A stretch of 64,000 nt of DNA from DATLFA01 sp039915945 (lineage in GTDB: Bacteria; Actinomycetota; Acidimicrobiia; Acidimicrobiales; WLNW01). Positions 38,048-46,234 of this stretch are shown here, one piece after another (position 1 is the stretch's first letter; every line of letters starts with the position of its first letter). The position numbers and the translations under genes were made by a program. The notes under the pieces were generated by a model. That model did not search any database. It was not told the DNA's origin and worked only from the letters and a program-made list of their open reading frames with translations. The stretch covers positions 62,001 through 126,000 of the forward strand of contig JBDSMH010000101.1 of NCBI GenBank assembly GCA_039915945.1, given 5' to 3'.

Positions 38048-38524
38048 GTGATGATGAATCGCGCCACGATTGTGGCGTGGCCAGGATGGGGTGGGTCCGG
38101 TTGTTGGGGTTGGGCGACGTTGTCGATGCTTGCGGCGTGTTGCTCGGGTGGGGGCGAGGCTGTGCGTCCGAGCGAAGCCTCCACCACGACCGAGGTCGAC
38201 CCCGCGCTGCGGGTGGAGTGGGCGCGCTCCACCGCATCGGCGTTACAGCAAACAATGCGGCGGCCGGCGAAGTATGAGCTGCGGTGGCGTCTCCGATTCG
38301 GTGATCGGGAGATCGTGGAAATCGAGGCGGGCACGATCGACACTGTCAAGACGCAAGGCGTTGTGAATTGGCGGGTTGAAAGCACCGACGCGGAGTTGAG
38401 CATTACCGCGTGCAACTTCCCGCAGCCCCGCTCGCGAACGACGTCTCGATGTCCGCCGCCGGTCGAATTCTGCTCCCCACCCAAGTACCGTTGGCGGGCG
38501 ACGCGTCCGCGGAGATCCGGGTGA
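38048..38524 (+). CDS. Lipoprotein N-terminal part, probably frameshifted from the following ORF
   Basis: The first 60 residues show a lipoprotein signal (ATLSMLAACCSGGG, lipobox LAAC) and a mature part PALRVEWARSTASALQQTMR and KYELRWRLRFGDREIVEIEA. From about residue 120 the frame turns into Arg/Pro-rich sequence that lacks family character, while the next frame from 38410 continues as ordinary protein. I read 38048-39072 as one gene with a frameshift near 38400-38410, natural or a consensus error. Confidence 0.55.
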   Translation: MMMNRATIVAWPGWGGSGCWGWATLSMLAACCSGGGEAVRPSEASTTTEVDPALRVEWARSTASALQQTMRRPAKYELRWRLRFGDREIVEIEAGTIDTVKTQGVVNWRVESTDAELSITACNFPQPRSRTTSRCPPPVEFCSPPKYRWRATRPRRSG

Positions 38525-39072
38525 ACGCCGCGGGCTCGGTCAGCAGTATCCAGGCCGACGTGACGGCGTCAGTGCGCGCCGCCGCGTCAGAGCGCGAAGA
38601 GACCAAAGCACTGGCCCAGCAGCTCACGACGTTCACCATCGAATGGCAGCTGCTCGACGACGCGCTCGGGCCCATACCGCTTCCGCCCACCAACCAACGC
38701 CGACCCGACCGGCCGGCCGACAAACGCCTCAGCATGGAACTGCGCGTCGGCGACTGCTTGAACGGAGAGGCGCAAAACGCAGAGATCCCCGTTCCCTGCG
38801 CAGACCCTCATCGGTTCGAAGTATTCGCCATTGTCGAGCTCGGCAAAGAGGGCGACCCGTATCCCGCGGCGTCAACGCCAACCCTCTCAGAGCGAATCAG
38901 CCAACTCTGCCGCACTGCCGTCGCGACCAGAGTGCGCGCCGACGCCGCTGCTGCCGGTCTGGCCTTCGTGTACTCGGTACCGAACGAGGCGGCGTGGACC
39001 GCCTTCGCCGTCGTCACGAGTGCGTGCTTGGCGAAATTCGAGAGCCCGATCTCAGGTTCAGTGCGCCGCTGA
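38410..39072 (+). CDS. Septum-formation-like domain, C-terminal part of the split lipoprotein
   Basis: 220 residues. The C-terminal 100 (LSMELRVGDCLNG, VPCADPHRFEVFAIVELG, YPAASTPTLSERISQLCRTA) match the Septum_form pattern of LxVGDCxN, a VPCxxPHxxEVFA strand and a Cys-bearing helix, found on exported actinobacterial proteins. The first half is a beta-rich stretch that would continue the lipoprotein upstream. A GTG at 38410 could act as a start, but with no signal peptide this ORF alone would stay in the cytoplasm, which supports the frameshift reading. Confidence 0.6.
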   Translation: MQLPAAPLANDVSMSAAGRILLPTQVPLAGDASAEIRVNAAGSVSSIQADVTASVRAAASEREETKALAQQLTTFTIEWQLLDDALGPIPLPPTNQRRPDRPADKRLSMELRVGDCLNGEAQNAEIPVPCADPHRFEVFAIVELGKEGDPYPAASTPTLSERISQLCRTAVATRVRADAAAAGLAFVYSVPNEAAWTAFAVVTSACLAKFESPISGSVRR

Positions 39073-39245
39073 GTGCTCGGCCGCCCTACCGGGTGCGAGT
39101 GTTTGGCCATGGCGCAGTGATCGTCGTTCTCGGGCTGCGCCGACGAGAAGCCAACGCGGTCGAGAAGCCGGGCTGTTACAGCCGCCCGACCCTCACGCTG
39201 CACCAACTCAGCGCAGCTCACACCAGCGAGCTGTCGCTGATTCGG

Positions 39246-39701
39246 TCAGGTGTGGCCTTGTTGCACTTTGGTGCCCTCGAGCGCGACACAGAGTCCTTTC
39301 GCGGCGCGTTCGGCGATGCGCGTGAAGATCGGGCGCAGTGCGAGGTCGGCGACGCCGAGGATGCCGTTGAAGCGAAGCTGGGCGTCGTACTCCACGATGC
39401 TGCCGTCGCCGTCGGGCGTCACAACGATGCGGTCCTCGGAAGTGAACACACGGCTCCTCGCCAAGACGAGCACATGACGCGGCGGTTCGTAATCGATGGT
39501 GCGATACGTCAACACGATGTCCTTGGGCACGCCGGCAACGGTCACGTCGAATGCCGACGCGGCTCCGCCGCCGTCGCCTCTGGTCTGCGTCACGGTGCGC
39601 ACACCCGGATCCCAGCGGGCGAAGTTACGGAGATCCGCCATGTACGCGAACGATTCAGCGGGCGACCACGGCGTGCGAATTCGGATTGTGTAACGAGCCA
39701 T
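39246..39701 (-). CDS. SRPBCC / polyketide-cyclase-like protein
   Basis: 151 residues from MARYTIRIRTPWSPAESFAY. MADLRNFARWDPGVRTVTQT is the typical SRPBCC opening, followed by strands FDVTVAGVPKDIVLTYRTID, RVFTSEDRIVVTPDGDGSIV, and a long C-terminal helix. The hydrophobic ligand is unknown. It is the last of three genes on this strand, followed within ten bases by the small membrane protein gene's stop. Confidence 0.8.
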   Translation of the reverse strand: MARYTIRIRTPWSPAESFAYMADLRNFARWDPGVRTVTQTRGDGGGAASAFDVTVAGVPKDIVLTYRTIDYEPPRHVLVLARSRVFTSEDRIVVTPDGDGSIVEYDAQLRFNGILGVADLALRPIFTRIAERAAKGLCVALEGTKVQQGHT

Positions 39702-39709
39702 AGCAGCCT

Positions 39710-39928
39710 CTATTCGTGCGGCGCGAAGGGCCGCGCGGGTGGCAGGCGAGGACGCTGCGGAGGGCGGTCGGTCTCGTCGATGCCGATGCCGATCACAGGC
39801 CCCGGGCCGGAACGGTTGTCGTCCGACTCGGCGAGCTGACTGAACCAGATGCCACCGGCCATGATCGCGCCCCAAACGGTGAGCGCGAAGACAACGAATC
39901 CGACACTGAGGATGACGGTCTGGCTCAT
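39710..39928 (-). CDS. Small single-span membrane protein
   Basis: 72 residues from MSQTVILSVGFVVFALTVWG; one transmembrane helix (residues 4-26) and a polar Pro/Arg-rich tail. It overlaps the upstream small membrane protein gene by four bases and precedes the SRPBCC gene by nine, so these three form an operon. No known family. Confidence 0.65.
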   Translation of the reverse strand: MSQTVILSVGFVVFALTVWGAIMAGGIWFSQLAESDDNRSGPGPVIGIGIDETDRPPQRPRLPPARPFAPHE

Positions 39929-40143
39929 CGCCGTGCCCCGCTCTTGACCCGTGGCGCGACCTCGGCGACTGGCGCGAGGAGCAGCGTTCCCAACGAATAG
40001 ATCGATGGGACCCACAAACCGACGAAGATGCCGGCGGACGTTTCATCCTTCGCGAAGTACAGCCACACCGAGAAGAGGAACGAAATGAAACCGGCAACGA
40101 GGAACGGGAGCCGCGCACGAAGCGATGGGTGGAGTCTGGACAC
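39925..40143 (-). CDS. Small two-span membrane protein
   Basis: 72 residues from VSRLHPSLRARLPFLVAGFI; two hydrophobic helices (FLVAGFISFLFSVWLYF and GIFVGLWVPSIYSLGTLLLA) with basic ends. GTG start at 40143. It overlaps the next gene by four bases (ATGA). The two small membrane proteins may form a complex; function unknown. Confidence 0.65.
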   Translation of the reverse strand: MSRLHPSLRARLPFLVAGFISFLFSVWLYFAKDETSAGIFVGLWVPSIYSLGTLLLAPVAEVAPRVKSGARR

Positions 40144-40299
40144 TGGTTGCCTCCGGCAATTGGGTTTGCCCGGTACTACGTCCAGGTGCGGACTGTGGAT
40201 GCACATACGTCGATGGTGTTCGCGAATTGGAACTGGCCCCGCACTCGTCGGCGTCGAGCCGCATGAGCAGGCGTCGTCCAAGCACGCGAGCATGTCCGC

Positions 40300-41175
40300 A
40301 TGGACATAGGTGTCGGTCTCCCAATGAAGGCGCTCGAAGCAGACGAGCTGGCTGAGTTCGCGCACACGATCGAGAGCGGACCATTCGCCAGCCTCAGCCT
40401 TGGTGACCGGCTCGCGTACGAATGCCATGACGTGCTCACCGCGCTCGCGTACGTCGCAGCCATCACGTCACGGTTGCGGCTCAGCACGTCGGTGCTGTGC
40501 CTGCCGCTCTACCGAGAAGGCGTGGTGGCCAAGCAGGCGGCGTCGATCGATCGCTTGTCGAAGGGTCGGCTCAGCCTCGGCTTGGGCCTCGGTGGTCGCG
40601 AGACCGACTTCGCGGTGTCGCCCGCGCCATGGGAGGGACGCGGGGCGCGCTTCGAGGAACAGTTGGCGACGATGCAGCGCATCTGGCGCGGCGAGCCCGC
40701 GTTTCCCGGCACCAACCCGGTGGGCCCGGTTCCGTTCACTCCTGGCGGCCCCGAGGTCATCATCGGCGGGTTCGTGCCGGCGGCCCTGCGCCGGGCCGGT
40801 CGCATGGCGCATGGCCTGCGCAGCTTCGCGTTTGCTGCCGACACCGCAGTGCACCTCGAGCGCTACGCGATCGCGAAGGAGGCGTGGGACGAAGCCGGCC
40901 GGCCCGGGCGCCCCCGACTTATCGCGGCGTGCAACTTCGCGCTCGGCTCTGGTGCCCACGACGCCTTCGTGAAGCATGCCCACACCTATTACGGCTACGA
41001 CAAGGCGTTGCTCGACGACGCGCTGACGAGTAACGCACCGACCTCGCCGCCGGCCATTCTCGACTTCATCGCAAAATGCGAGGCCGACGGAATCGACGAG
41101 TTGGTCTTCACCACAGTCACCGCCGACACGATGACGGCCATGCGCGAACTTGCTGACGTGATCGCGAGTCGCTGA
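40300..41175 (+). CDS. LLM-class (luciferase-like) flavin/F420-dependent oxidoreductase
   Basis: 291 residues from MDIGVGLPMKALEADELAEF. The bacterial-luciferase TIM barrel shows DVLTALAYVAAITSRLRLST, then SVLCLPLYREGVVAKQAASI, RLSLGLGLGGRETDFAV and FTPGGPEVIIGGFVPAALRR. Actinobacterial relatives use F420 or FMN for hydride transfer in degradation or biosynthesis. It is a single gene; substrate unknown. Confidence 0.9.
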   Translation: MDIGVGLPMKALEADELAEFAHTIESGPFASLSLGDRLAYECHDVLTALAYVAAITSRLRLSTSVLCLPLYREGVVAKQAASIDRLSKGRLSLGLGLGGRETDFAVSPAPWEGRGARFEEQLATMQRIWRGEPAFPGTNPVGPVPFTPGGPEVIIGGFVPAALRRAGRMAHGLRSFAFAADTAVHLERYAIAKEAWDEAGRPGRPRLIAACNFALGSGAHDAFVKHAHTYYGYDKALLDDALTSNAPTSPPAILDFIAKCEADGIDELVFTTVTADTMTAMRELADVIASR

Positions 41176-41223
41176 ACCTTTGTTCCCCGCACTCGTACTC
41201 CTGGCAGCGACGAGTGAGGCGCG

Positions 41224-41898
41224 TCAGAGGCTCGGGTCGGTCCCGCTTGATCCGTGGAGATTGAGTGGTTCCGCGCCTTCGTCGACGACGTCGATACTGA
41301 CTGGCTGGTTCTGCGCGAGGTACACCGCTCGACTCACCATGTTCGACGCGGGAGGCGAGGTGAGGATGTGGAGATGCCGGCGAGCGCGACCGATGTGATG
41401 TCGTTGATGTCGGCGAGGTTTATGCCGGCCCCCAGCAGAATCAGCAGCACACCGAGCGTCGACGCCTTTGCCAGAGCATGCATGCGGGCCAGCGGGTCGG
41501 CGAAGCGGACGACGCCGACGGCCGAGATCAGGACCAACACCGCCCCGGCGAGCGCAAGCAGATCGCCGAGGCGTATCGGCGGCGAAGTATTGCCACGCGT
41601 ACACGAGCGTCAACACACCGATCCCGGACACGATCAATGTCATCGTGGCGGCCATGGCATCGAGGCGAAGGTCCACGGACAGACCGAGATCGCCGACCCA
41701 CGCTGCGTGTTCGGCCACGAATTGATCATCGACGACGAGGCCGAGTTTCGAGCAGACCCACACAACGGAAACGGCCGGAGCGACTGCCGCGATGAGGAAC
41801 GCAACGCGTCCTATCCGGCGACCGACCGCGATCAGGAACACCCCGACTATCGCGAACAGTGCAAGGGTCGCGATCAACGGATCACCCGGTTGCCTCAC
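41224..41898 (-). pseudogene. Collapsed Mrp/Mnh antiporter operon: MnhA 5' end joined to MnhG 3' part
   Basis: From the GTG at 41898, about 110 residues (LIATLALFAIVGVFLIAVGR, RIGRVAFLIAAVAPAVSVVW, RLDAMAATMTLIVSGIGVLT, LVYAWQYFA) are the N-terminus of an MnhA/NuoL-like subunit. Then, in another frame (41334-41540), comes MnhG: LVLISAVGVVRFADPLARMH, ALAKASTLGVLLILLGAGIN, LADINDITSVALA. Its end, LTSPPASNMVSRAVYLAQNQ, is back in the first frame. All of mnhB-F and most of mnhA are gone. This is an internal deletion scar plus frameshifts. Confidence 0.82.
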
Positions 41899-41948
41899 CG
41901 CAAGATGGCACAGCGTCAGGTACGGGTCGCCTCGGCCGTTCGAACTCG

Positions 41949-42431
41949 TCAGGCCTCGAGGCCTTGGCGGACGGTTCGCTCGAGGATTCCGAGCGTTGCG
42001 CGCAGAGCGGAGTCCGGCACGATCGGAAAGCGTTCCTTGAGGTCGCCGGTCACCTTCGACCAGTCGTAGTAGGAGGTGACGTTGGTGGTGCCGTGGTCGG
42101 CTGATTCGAGTCGGTATCCGTAGAAGTGCGGGACACCGATCGCTTGCCCGAGGTCCCACGCGATCTCGCGGTCGCGCTCGAAGGTGATGATGTGGATCGT
42201 CACGTCGTACTTGCCGAGTGGGAAGTCGTTGAGCGACTCCCGATCCATGTGGATGACGAACGTGTCGCCGACCTTCTCGGCCGGCTCACCGGTGTAGCTC
42301 TGCAACATCCCGGACGCGTCGATGGCCACGTGACCTGCCGGGCTGCGGACAATGTCGAATATGGCGGTGGCGGTTGCCGGGATCGGCCGGGTCACCTCGA
42401 TGCGGTTGGGTAAGAAGACGGTGTCGGGCAT
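41949..42431 (-). CDS. SRPBCC-family protein
   Basis: 160 residues from MPDTVFLPNRIEVTRPIPAT. AIFDIVRSPAGHVAIDASGM, VGDTFVIHMDRESLNDFPLG, YDVTIHIITFERDREIAWDL and TNVTSYYDWSKVTGDLKERF give the START-like fold with an alternating strand pattern. It is not closely similar to the SRPBCC protein at 39246. Single gene; ligand unknown. Confidence 0.8.
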   Translation of the reverse strand: MPDTVFLPNRIEVTRPIPATATAIFDIVRSPAGHVAIDASGMLQSYTGEPAEKVGDTFVIHMDRESLNDFPLGKYDVTIHIITFERDREIAWDLGQAIGVPHFYGYRLESADHGTTNVTSYYDWSKVTGDLKERFPIVPDSALRATLGILERTVRQGLEA

Positions 42432-42512
42432 ATGTACTCCTCGTTCGACGCCCGAAACTAGCTGCCCTGGCGGCTACGCGGCGGTCGAGCGACGCCAAAG
42501 CGTTGTGCCAAC

Positions 42513-43313
42513 ATGCCTGCCATGAAGGGTGACAAAGGCACGATGGACCGGAGCAGCGCCGATCTATACGACCGTGGCGTCGCGACGTTGCTCGCGTGCT
42601 GGGAGCAGTTCGCGAGTGGGTCGAAGGACGCGACAGTGGAGCGAAAGCCGGGTGTCGCCGCCGCCGTGTTCCCGTTCGAGCCCGAGCGAGCCGTATACAA
42701 CAACGCAGTGCTCGACCGTAGTCTCGAGGCATCCGAACGTCGTGCTGCGGTCGACGCTTTGGAGACGGCGTACGCGTCGGCCGGGATCGACAAATTTGCC
42801 GCGTGGGTTCATGAGAGCGACGTCGCCATGTCGCGCGAATTGCTCGGTCGCGGTTACACGCTCGCGGAGTGGACTCGTGCGATGGGTCGCTCACTCGACG
42901 ACCTGGTCGACGCGCCGCGTGCGGTTGATTTGGCTGCATCCGACTTGTTCGACCACTTGCAGATCATCGGTGCACCCGAGCTACTTCGTGGCGTGGATCC
43001 GAGCGCGTTCCGTGTCGTGGTCGCTCGACTGGCGAAGGAGCGCGTCGCCACAGCGATGGCGTTCGATCATGACGGCGACTGCGGTGTGTTCAACGTGGTG
43101 ACGCTCGAACCCGCGCGCCGCCAGGGCATCGCGACCGCGGTCACCCATCTGCTGCTGCACGACGCCGCGATACGCGGATGCACCACAGCAAGCCTCCAGG
43201 CCACAGAGATGGCCGTAGGCGTGTATGTCGCGGCGGGCTTCACTGATCTCGGTCGCATCCTCGAGTACGTGCCCGCCGGCGCTACAGATCAGTTTGCGAG
43301 TGACCCGCCGTAG
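42513..43313 (+). CDS. GNAT-family acetyltransferase (two-part)
   Basis: 266 residues. The C-terminal 120 form the GNAT fold: KERVATAMAFDHDGDCGVFN, VVTLEPARRQGIATAVTHLL (acetyl-CoA motif R-R-Q-G-I-A), GCTTASLQATEMAVGVYVAA and GFTDLGRILEYVP. The N-terminal half (LYDRGVATLLACWEQFASGS) is a substrate-binding or degenerate GNAT-like part. Its 3' end overlaps the convergent heliorhodopsin gene by 25 bases. An ATG at 42546 is an alternative start. Confidence 0.82.
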   Translation: MPAMKGDKGTMDRSSADLYDRGVATLLACWEQFASGSKDATVERKPGVAAAVFPFEPERAVYNNAVLDRSLEASERRAAVDALETAYASAGIDKFAAWVHESDVAMSRELLGRGYTLAEWTRAMGRSLDDLVDAPRAVDLAASDLFDHLQIIGAPELLRGVDPSAFRVVVARLAKERVATAMAFDHDGDCGVFNVVTLEPARRQGIATAVTHLLLHDAAIRGCTTASLQATEMAVGVYVAAGFTDLGRILEYVPAGATDQFASDPP

Positions 43314-44095
43314 ATCTGCCAAGCAAGCACGGATTTCGCGGCGAGGCTGAGCACGAGATAGGTCTTCTCGCCGAAGGCGTAGTCGCGCCAGCGGCCGATC
43401 CCTTCGTACTGGAGCCACTGGTTGAGCCCGAAGCTGAAGAAGAACACCAGCTCCGCGAACACGATGCCGTAGACGAAACCGGGCACGGTGTCGGCACCGA
43501 TGACGTTCACCCCGATTGCCACCCACGGCGCGATACCAGCGACCGTCCCGAACCAGAACGGCAGCATGGTCGTCGATGTCCGTCCGGGCGGATTCATGCG
43601 TTCCTGCAGCCAGCCGAACAGGATCATGGCGATGTTCGCTCCGGCGATGGCGACGACGGTGGTGATGTCCGTGATGCCGCTGTACGACGCGATCAGCAGC
43701 ACCATGAGCGTGGCGCTGATCGAGTACTCCGCCCAGCGGAACCGGTTGATGCCTCGCCGGAGGTCGTTCTCGTAGGTGCGCCGGGCGAAGGTGGCCGTGG
43801 CGAAGTGATCGAACGCGGCCAACAGCAAGAACACCGCGATGGCCGGGCCGATCCGGACGGCGAACAGTCCCTCTGGTGTCGTCAACCGCGTGCCCGGTGG
43901 GCCTTGGGGGTAGGTAGAGGTGACGGTGATGGCGAAGTCGCTTGCCATCACGAGTATCAGCACCGCCTGAGCTACGTGCAGCGCCGTCAGGCCGAGGTTC
44001 CACCGGCGCAGATCCGCCAGGCGCGCCGTCGTGACACCGGAGGCAATGGAATCGGTGCTCGCGGCGTTCCGTCGTGGTGTCGCTGGTTCGGTCAT
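43289..44095 (-). CDS. Heliorhodopsin
   Basis: 268 residues with seven hydrophobic helices. Helix 7 LVLSLAAKSVLAWQIYGG carries the retinal Schiff-base lysine (K254) in the heliorhodopsin form SLAAKS; helix 3 RFRWAEYSISATLMVLL carries the counterion Glu (E123) in the WxEYSxSA motif. FDHFATATFARRTYENDLRR, GINRFR and GWLQERMNPPGR are further family marks. Heliorhodopsins have the N-terminus inside and slow photocycles; they are sensors or enzyme regulators rather than pumps. No retinal-forming blh gene is visible here. Divergent from the FAD oxidoreductase gene. Confidence 0.95.
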   Translation of the reverse strand: MTEPATPRRNAASTDSIASGVTTARLADLRRWNLGLTALHVAQAVLILVMASDFAITVTSTYPQGPPGTRLTTPEGLFAVRIGPAIAVFLLLAAFDHFATATFARRTYENDLRRGINRFRWAEYSISATLMVLLIASYSGITDITTVVAIAGANIAMILFGWLQERMNPPGRTSTTMLPFWFGTVAGIAPWVAIGVNVIGADTVPGFVYGIVFAELVFFFSFGLNQWLQYEGIGRWRDYAFGEKTYLVLSLAAKSVLAWQIYGGSLAN

Positions 44096-45404
44096 GTGTG
44101 GCCTTCTCTTTGTTGGGTACTACGTCGCGGTGCGCACTCCGGATGCAGGCAAAGTCGACGTCGTCATCGTGGGTGCGGGGCTCGCCGGTCTCGTGTGCGC
44201 CCAGGATCTCGTCGCAGCGGGTGTCGACTGCCAGGTGCTCGAAGCGTCCGATGGCGTGGGTGGCCGCGTGCGTACGGACAGCGTCGATGGATTTCTGCTC
44301 GATCGTGGCTTCCAGATCGTGCTCACCGGCTATCCGCAGATGCAGAAGCGCTTCGACGCGGATGCGCTCGACCTTTGCCTGTTCGAACCGGGCGCGCTGG
44401 TGCGCGTCCGCGGAAACTTTCACCGGGTCGGCGATCCGTTGCGTCGCCCCCTTCAGATCCCACGAACCCTGGTCGCGCCGATCGGCACCATTGCGGACAA
44501 GGCCCGCCTGGCGCGGATGATCATCGACGTGCGCCGGCACGATGTTCGCGAGTTGATTCGACGGCCGGATACGACGACCGCGGAGCGATTGGCGAACGCA
44601 GGGTTCTCGAGCAGGATGATCGAGTCGTTCTGGCGGCCGCTATTCGCAGGCATCCAACTCGATCCGCAACTCGAGGTGTCGAGCCGGCGCTTCGACGTGA
44701 TACTCCGCATGCTGTCGATCGGTGCCACGGGCGTGCCGCGGCTCGGGATGGGCGCGTTGGCCGAGCAACTCGAGTCGACGTTGCCCGACGATACGGTGCG
44801 ACTCGGCGCGCGGGTCGCGCGAGTCGACGAATCGGGAGTTTTGCTCGACGACGGCGAGCGCTTCGCGGCGCGGGTCGTCGTCGTCGCCACCGAAGGCCCT
44901 TCGGCGCATCGGTTGCTCGGCGCGCGCGTGCCGGATCCCGGATCGCGAGCGGTTGCGTGCTGCTGGTTCGCGGCGTACGGCGCACCGCTGCCGGGCAGGA
45001 CGCTCATACTCGACGGCGACAACAGCGGTCCGGCGAAGAACGTCGCCGTGATGAGCGAAGTCTCCCCGTCGTACGCGCCGCCTGGCCGAGCGCTCATCGC
45101 GGCTGCGGTGCCCGGGCCCGATGCGCTCGACCCGACCATCACCGCTCGCGTACGTGACCAACTTGCTCGGTGGTTCGGTTCGACCACGTCTGATTGGGAC
45201 CACCTGCGCACCGATGTCATCGCGCACGGGCAGCCCGCGCAAGGTCCACCGTTCGGCCCGAAGCAACGGGTCGCGCTGGGTGGTGGCTTGTTCGTGTGCG
45301 GCGACCACCGAGACACCGCGTCGACACAGGGCGCGATGTACAGCGGTGAGCGCGCGGCAGCCGGTGTCCTGCGTCATCTGCGCGCCGCTTCTCGGGCGGG
45401 CTAG
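44094..45404 (+). CDS. NAD(P)/FAD-dependent oxidoreductase, phytoene-desaturase-like
   Basis: VDVVIVGAGLAGLVCAQDLV near the N-terminus is the FAD-binding GxGxxG; VLEASDGVGGRVRTDSVDGF and LLDRGFQIVLTGYPQM are typical of the amine-oxidase/carotenoid-desaturase group, and the C-terminal GLFVCGDHRDTASTQGAMYS closes the FAD site. The ATG at 44094 overlaps the heliorhodopsin start codon; GTG at 44130 (VRTPDAGKVDVVIV) is equally likely. Divergence from heliorhodopsin makes a role in carotenoid or retinoid chemistry tempting, but the closest subgroup has no assigned substrate that I can name. Confidence 0.85.
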   Translation: MCGLLFVGYYVAVRTPDAGKVDVVIVGAGLAGLVCAQDLVAAGVDCQVLEASDGVGGRVRTDSVDGFLLDRGFQIVLTGYPQMQKRFDADALDLCLFEPGALVRVRGNFHRVGDPLRRPLQIPRTLVAPIGTIADKARLARMIIDVRRHDVRELIRRPDTTTAERLANAGFSSRMIESFWRPLFAGIQLDPQLEVSSRRFDVILRMLSIGATGVPRLGMGALAEQLESTLPDDTVRLGARVARVDESGVLLDDGERFAARVVVVATEGPSAHRLLGARVPDPGSRAVACCWFAAYGAPLPGRTLILDGDNSGPAKNVAVMSEVSPSYAPPGRALIAAAVPGPDALDPTITARVRDQLARWFGSTTSDWDHLRTDVIAHGQPAQGPPFGPKQRVALGGGLFVCGDHRDTASTQGAMYSGERAAAGVLRHLRAASRAG

Positions 45405-46234
45405 CCGCTTGTCGATTTGGCGAACTTGCGCGTGGTCAGGATCGCGAACACCACAGTGATGCCGAGTGCCCAGGCCAATGCGATCCACGGGTCATTGCCG
45501 GCGTCGTAGCCGTTGTAGAGCGCTCGACACGCGTTCGTGAGGACGGTGAACGGGTTGTTGCGGGCGATCGGGCGGAGCCAGCCGGTCATGCGACTGACGT
45601 CGACGAAGGCCGAAGACACGAAAGTCAACGGGAACATCCATATGAATCCAGCGGAGTTGGCGGCCTCGACCGAGCCTACAGAGAGCCCGATGAGCGCCTG
45701 GATCCAGCTGAACGCGAAGCTGAACATGAACATCAACCCGGTTGCCGCAATCGCGGCCAAGAACGAGCCTTCGAACCGAAACCCGATCACGAACGCCACG
45801 GTCAGCATGACTGCGAAGGTCAAGATGTTGCGGACGACGTCGGACAGGATCCGACCGATCAGCACGGCGGACGGGTACATCGGTAGCGATCGCAGCCGGT
45901 CGATCATGCCCTTGCTCAGATCATCGGCAACGCCAACACCCGTGAACGCCGAATTGAACAGCACCGTCTGGGCGAAGATGCCGGGAATCACGTACTGCAC
46001 GTAATCGAGCGGCACCTGTACCGAGCCCTTGAACACATACACGAAGAGCACGATGAACATGATCGGTTGGATCGTGGCGAACATCAGCAGTTCGGGGTTG
46101 CGGGGGATCGCCCGGAGGTGCCGAGTGGCCTCGGTCCACGAGTCTTTGATCAGCCAGCCGAATCCCGTCGGGATCTCGCGTCGGTCGACCGTGAGGTCAG
46201 ACGTCGACGGTATGTCGTGAGTGGTGGTTGTCAT
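45401..46234 (-). CDS. ABC-2 type transporter permease (DrrB-like)
   Basis: 277 residues. A cytoplasmic N-terminus TRHLRAIPRNPELLMFATIQ leads into six membrane helices: PIMFIVLFVYVF, YVIPGIFAQTVLFNSAFTGV, ILTFAVMLTVAFVIGF, AATGLMFMFSFAFSWIQALI, GFIWMFPLTFVSSAFV and LAWALGITVVFAILTT. DLSKGMIDRLRSLPMYPSAV is the conserved E/D-loop of drug-export permeases such as DrrB. It overlaps the ATPase gene by four bases and the convergent oxidoreductase gene by four. Substrate unknown. Confidence 0.9.
   Translation of the reverse strand: MTTTTHDIPSTSDLTVDRREIPTGFGWLIKDSWTEATRHLRAIPRNPELLMFATIQPIMFIVLFVYVFKGSVQVPLDYVQYVIPGIFAQTVLFNSAFTGVGVADDLSKGMIDRLRSLPMYPSAVLIGRILSDVVRNILTFAVMLTVAFVIGFRFEGSFLAAIAATGLMFMFSFAFSWIQALIGLSVGSVEAANSAGFIWMFPLTFVSSAFVDVSRMTGWLRPIARNNPFTVLTNACRALYNGYDAGNDPWIALAWALGITVVFAILTTRKFAKSTSG

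Noticed and set aside
38643..39839. Plus-strand ORF of 398 residues
   Set aside because: Runs through the septum-formation-like and SRPBCC genes in a shadow frame with Arg-rich low-complexity content.
42981..44540. Long antisense ORF of 519 residues across the heliorhodopsin and oxidoreductase starts
   Set aside because: His/Arg-rich translation without domain character; both genes on the other frames match known families.
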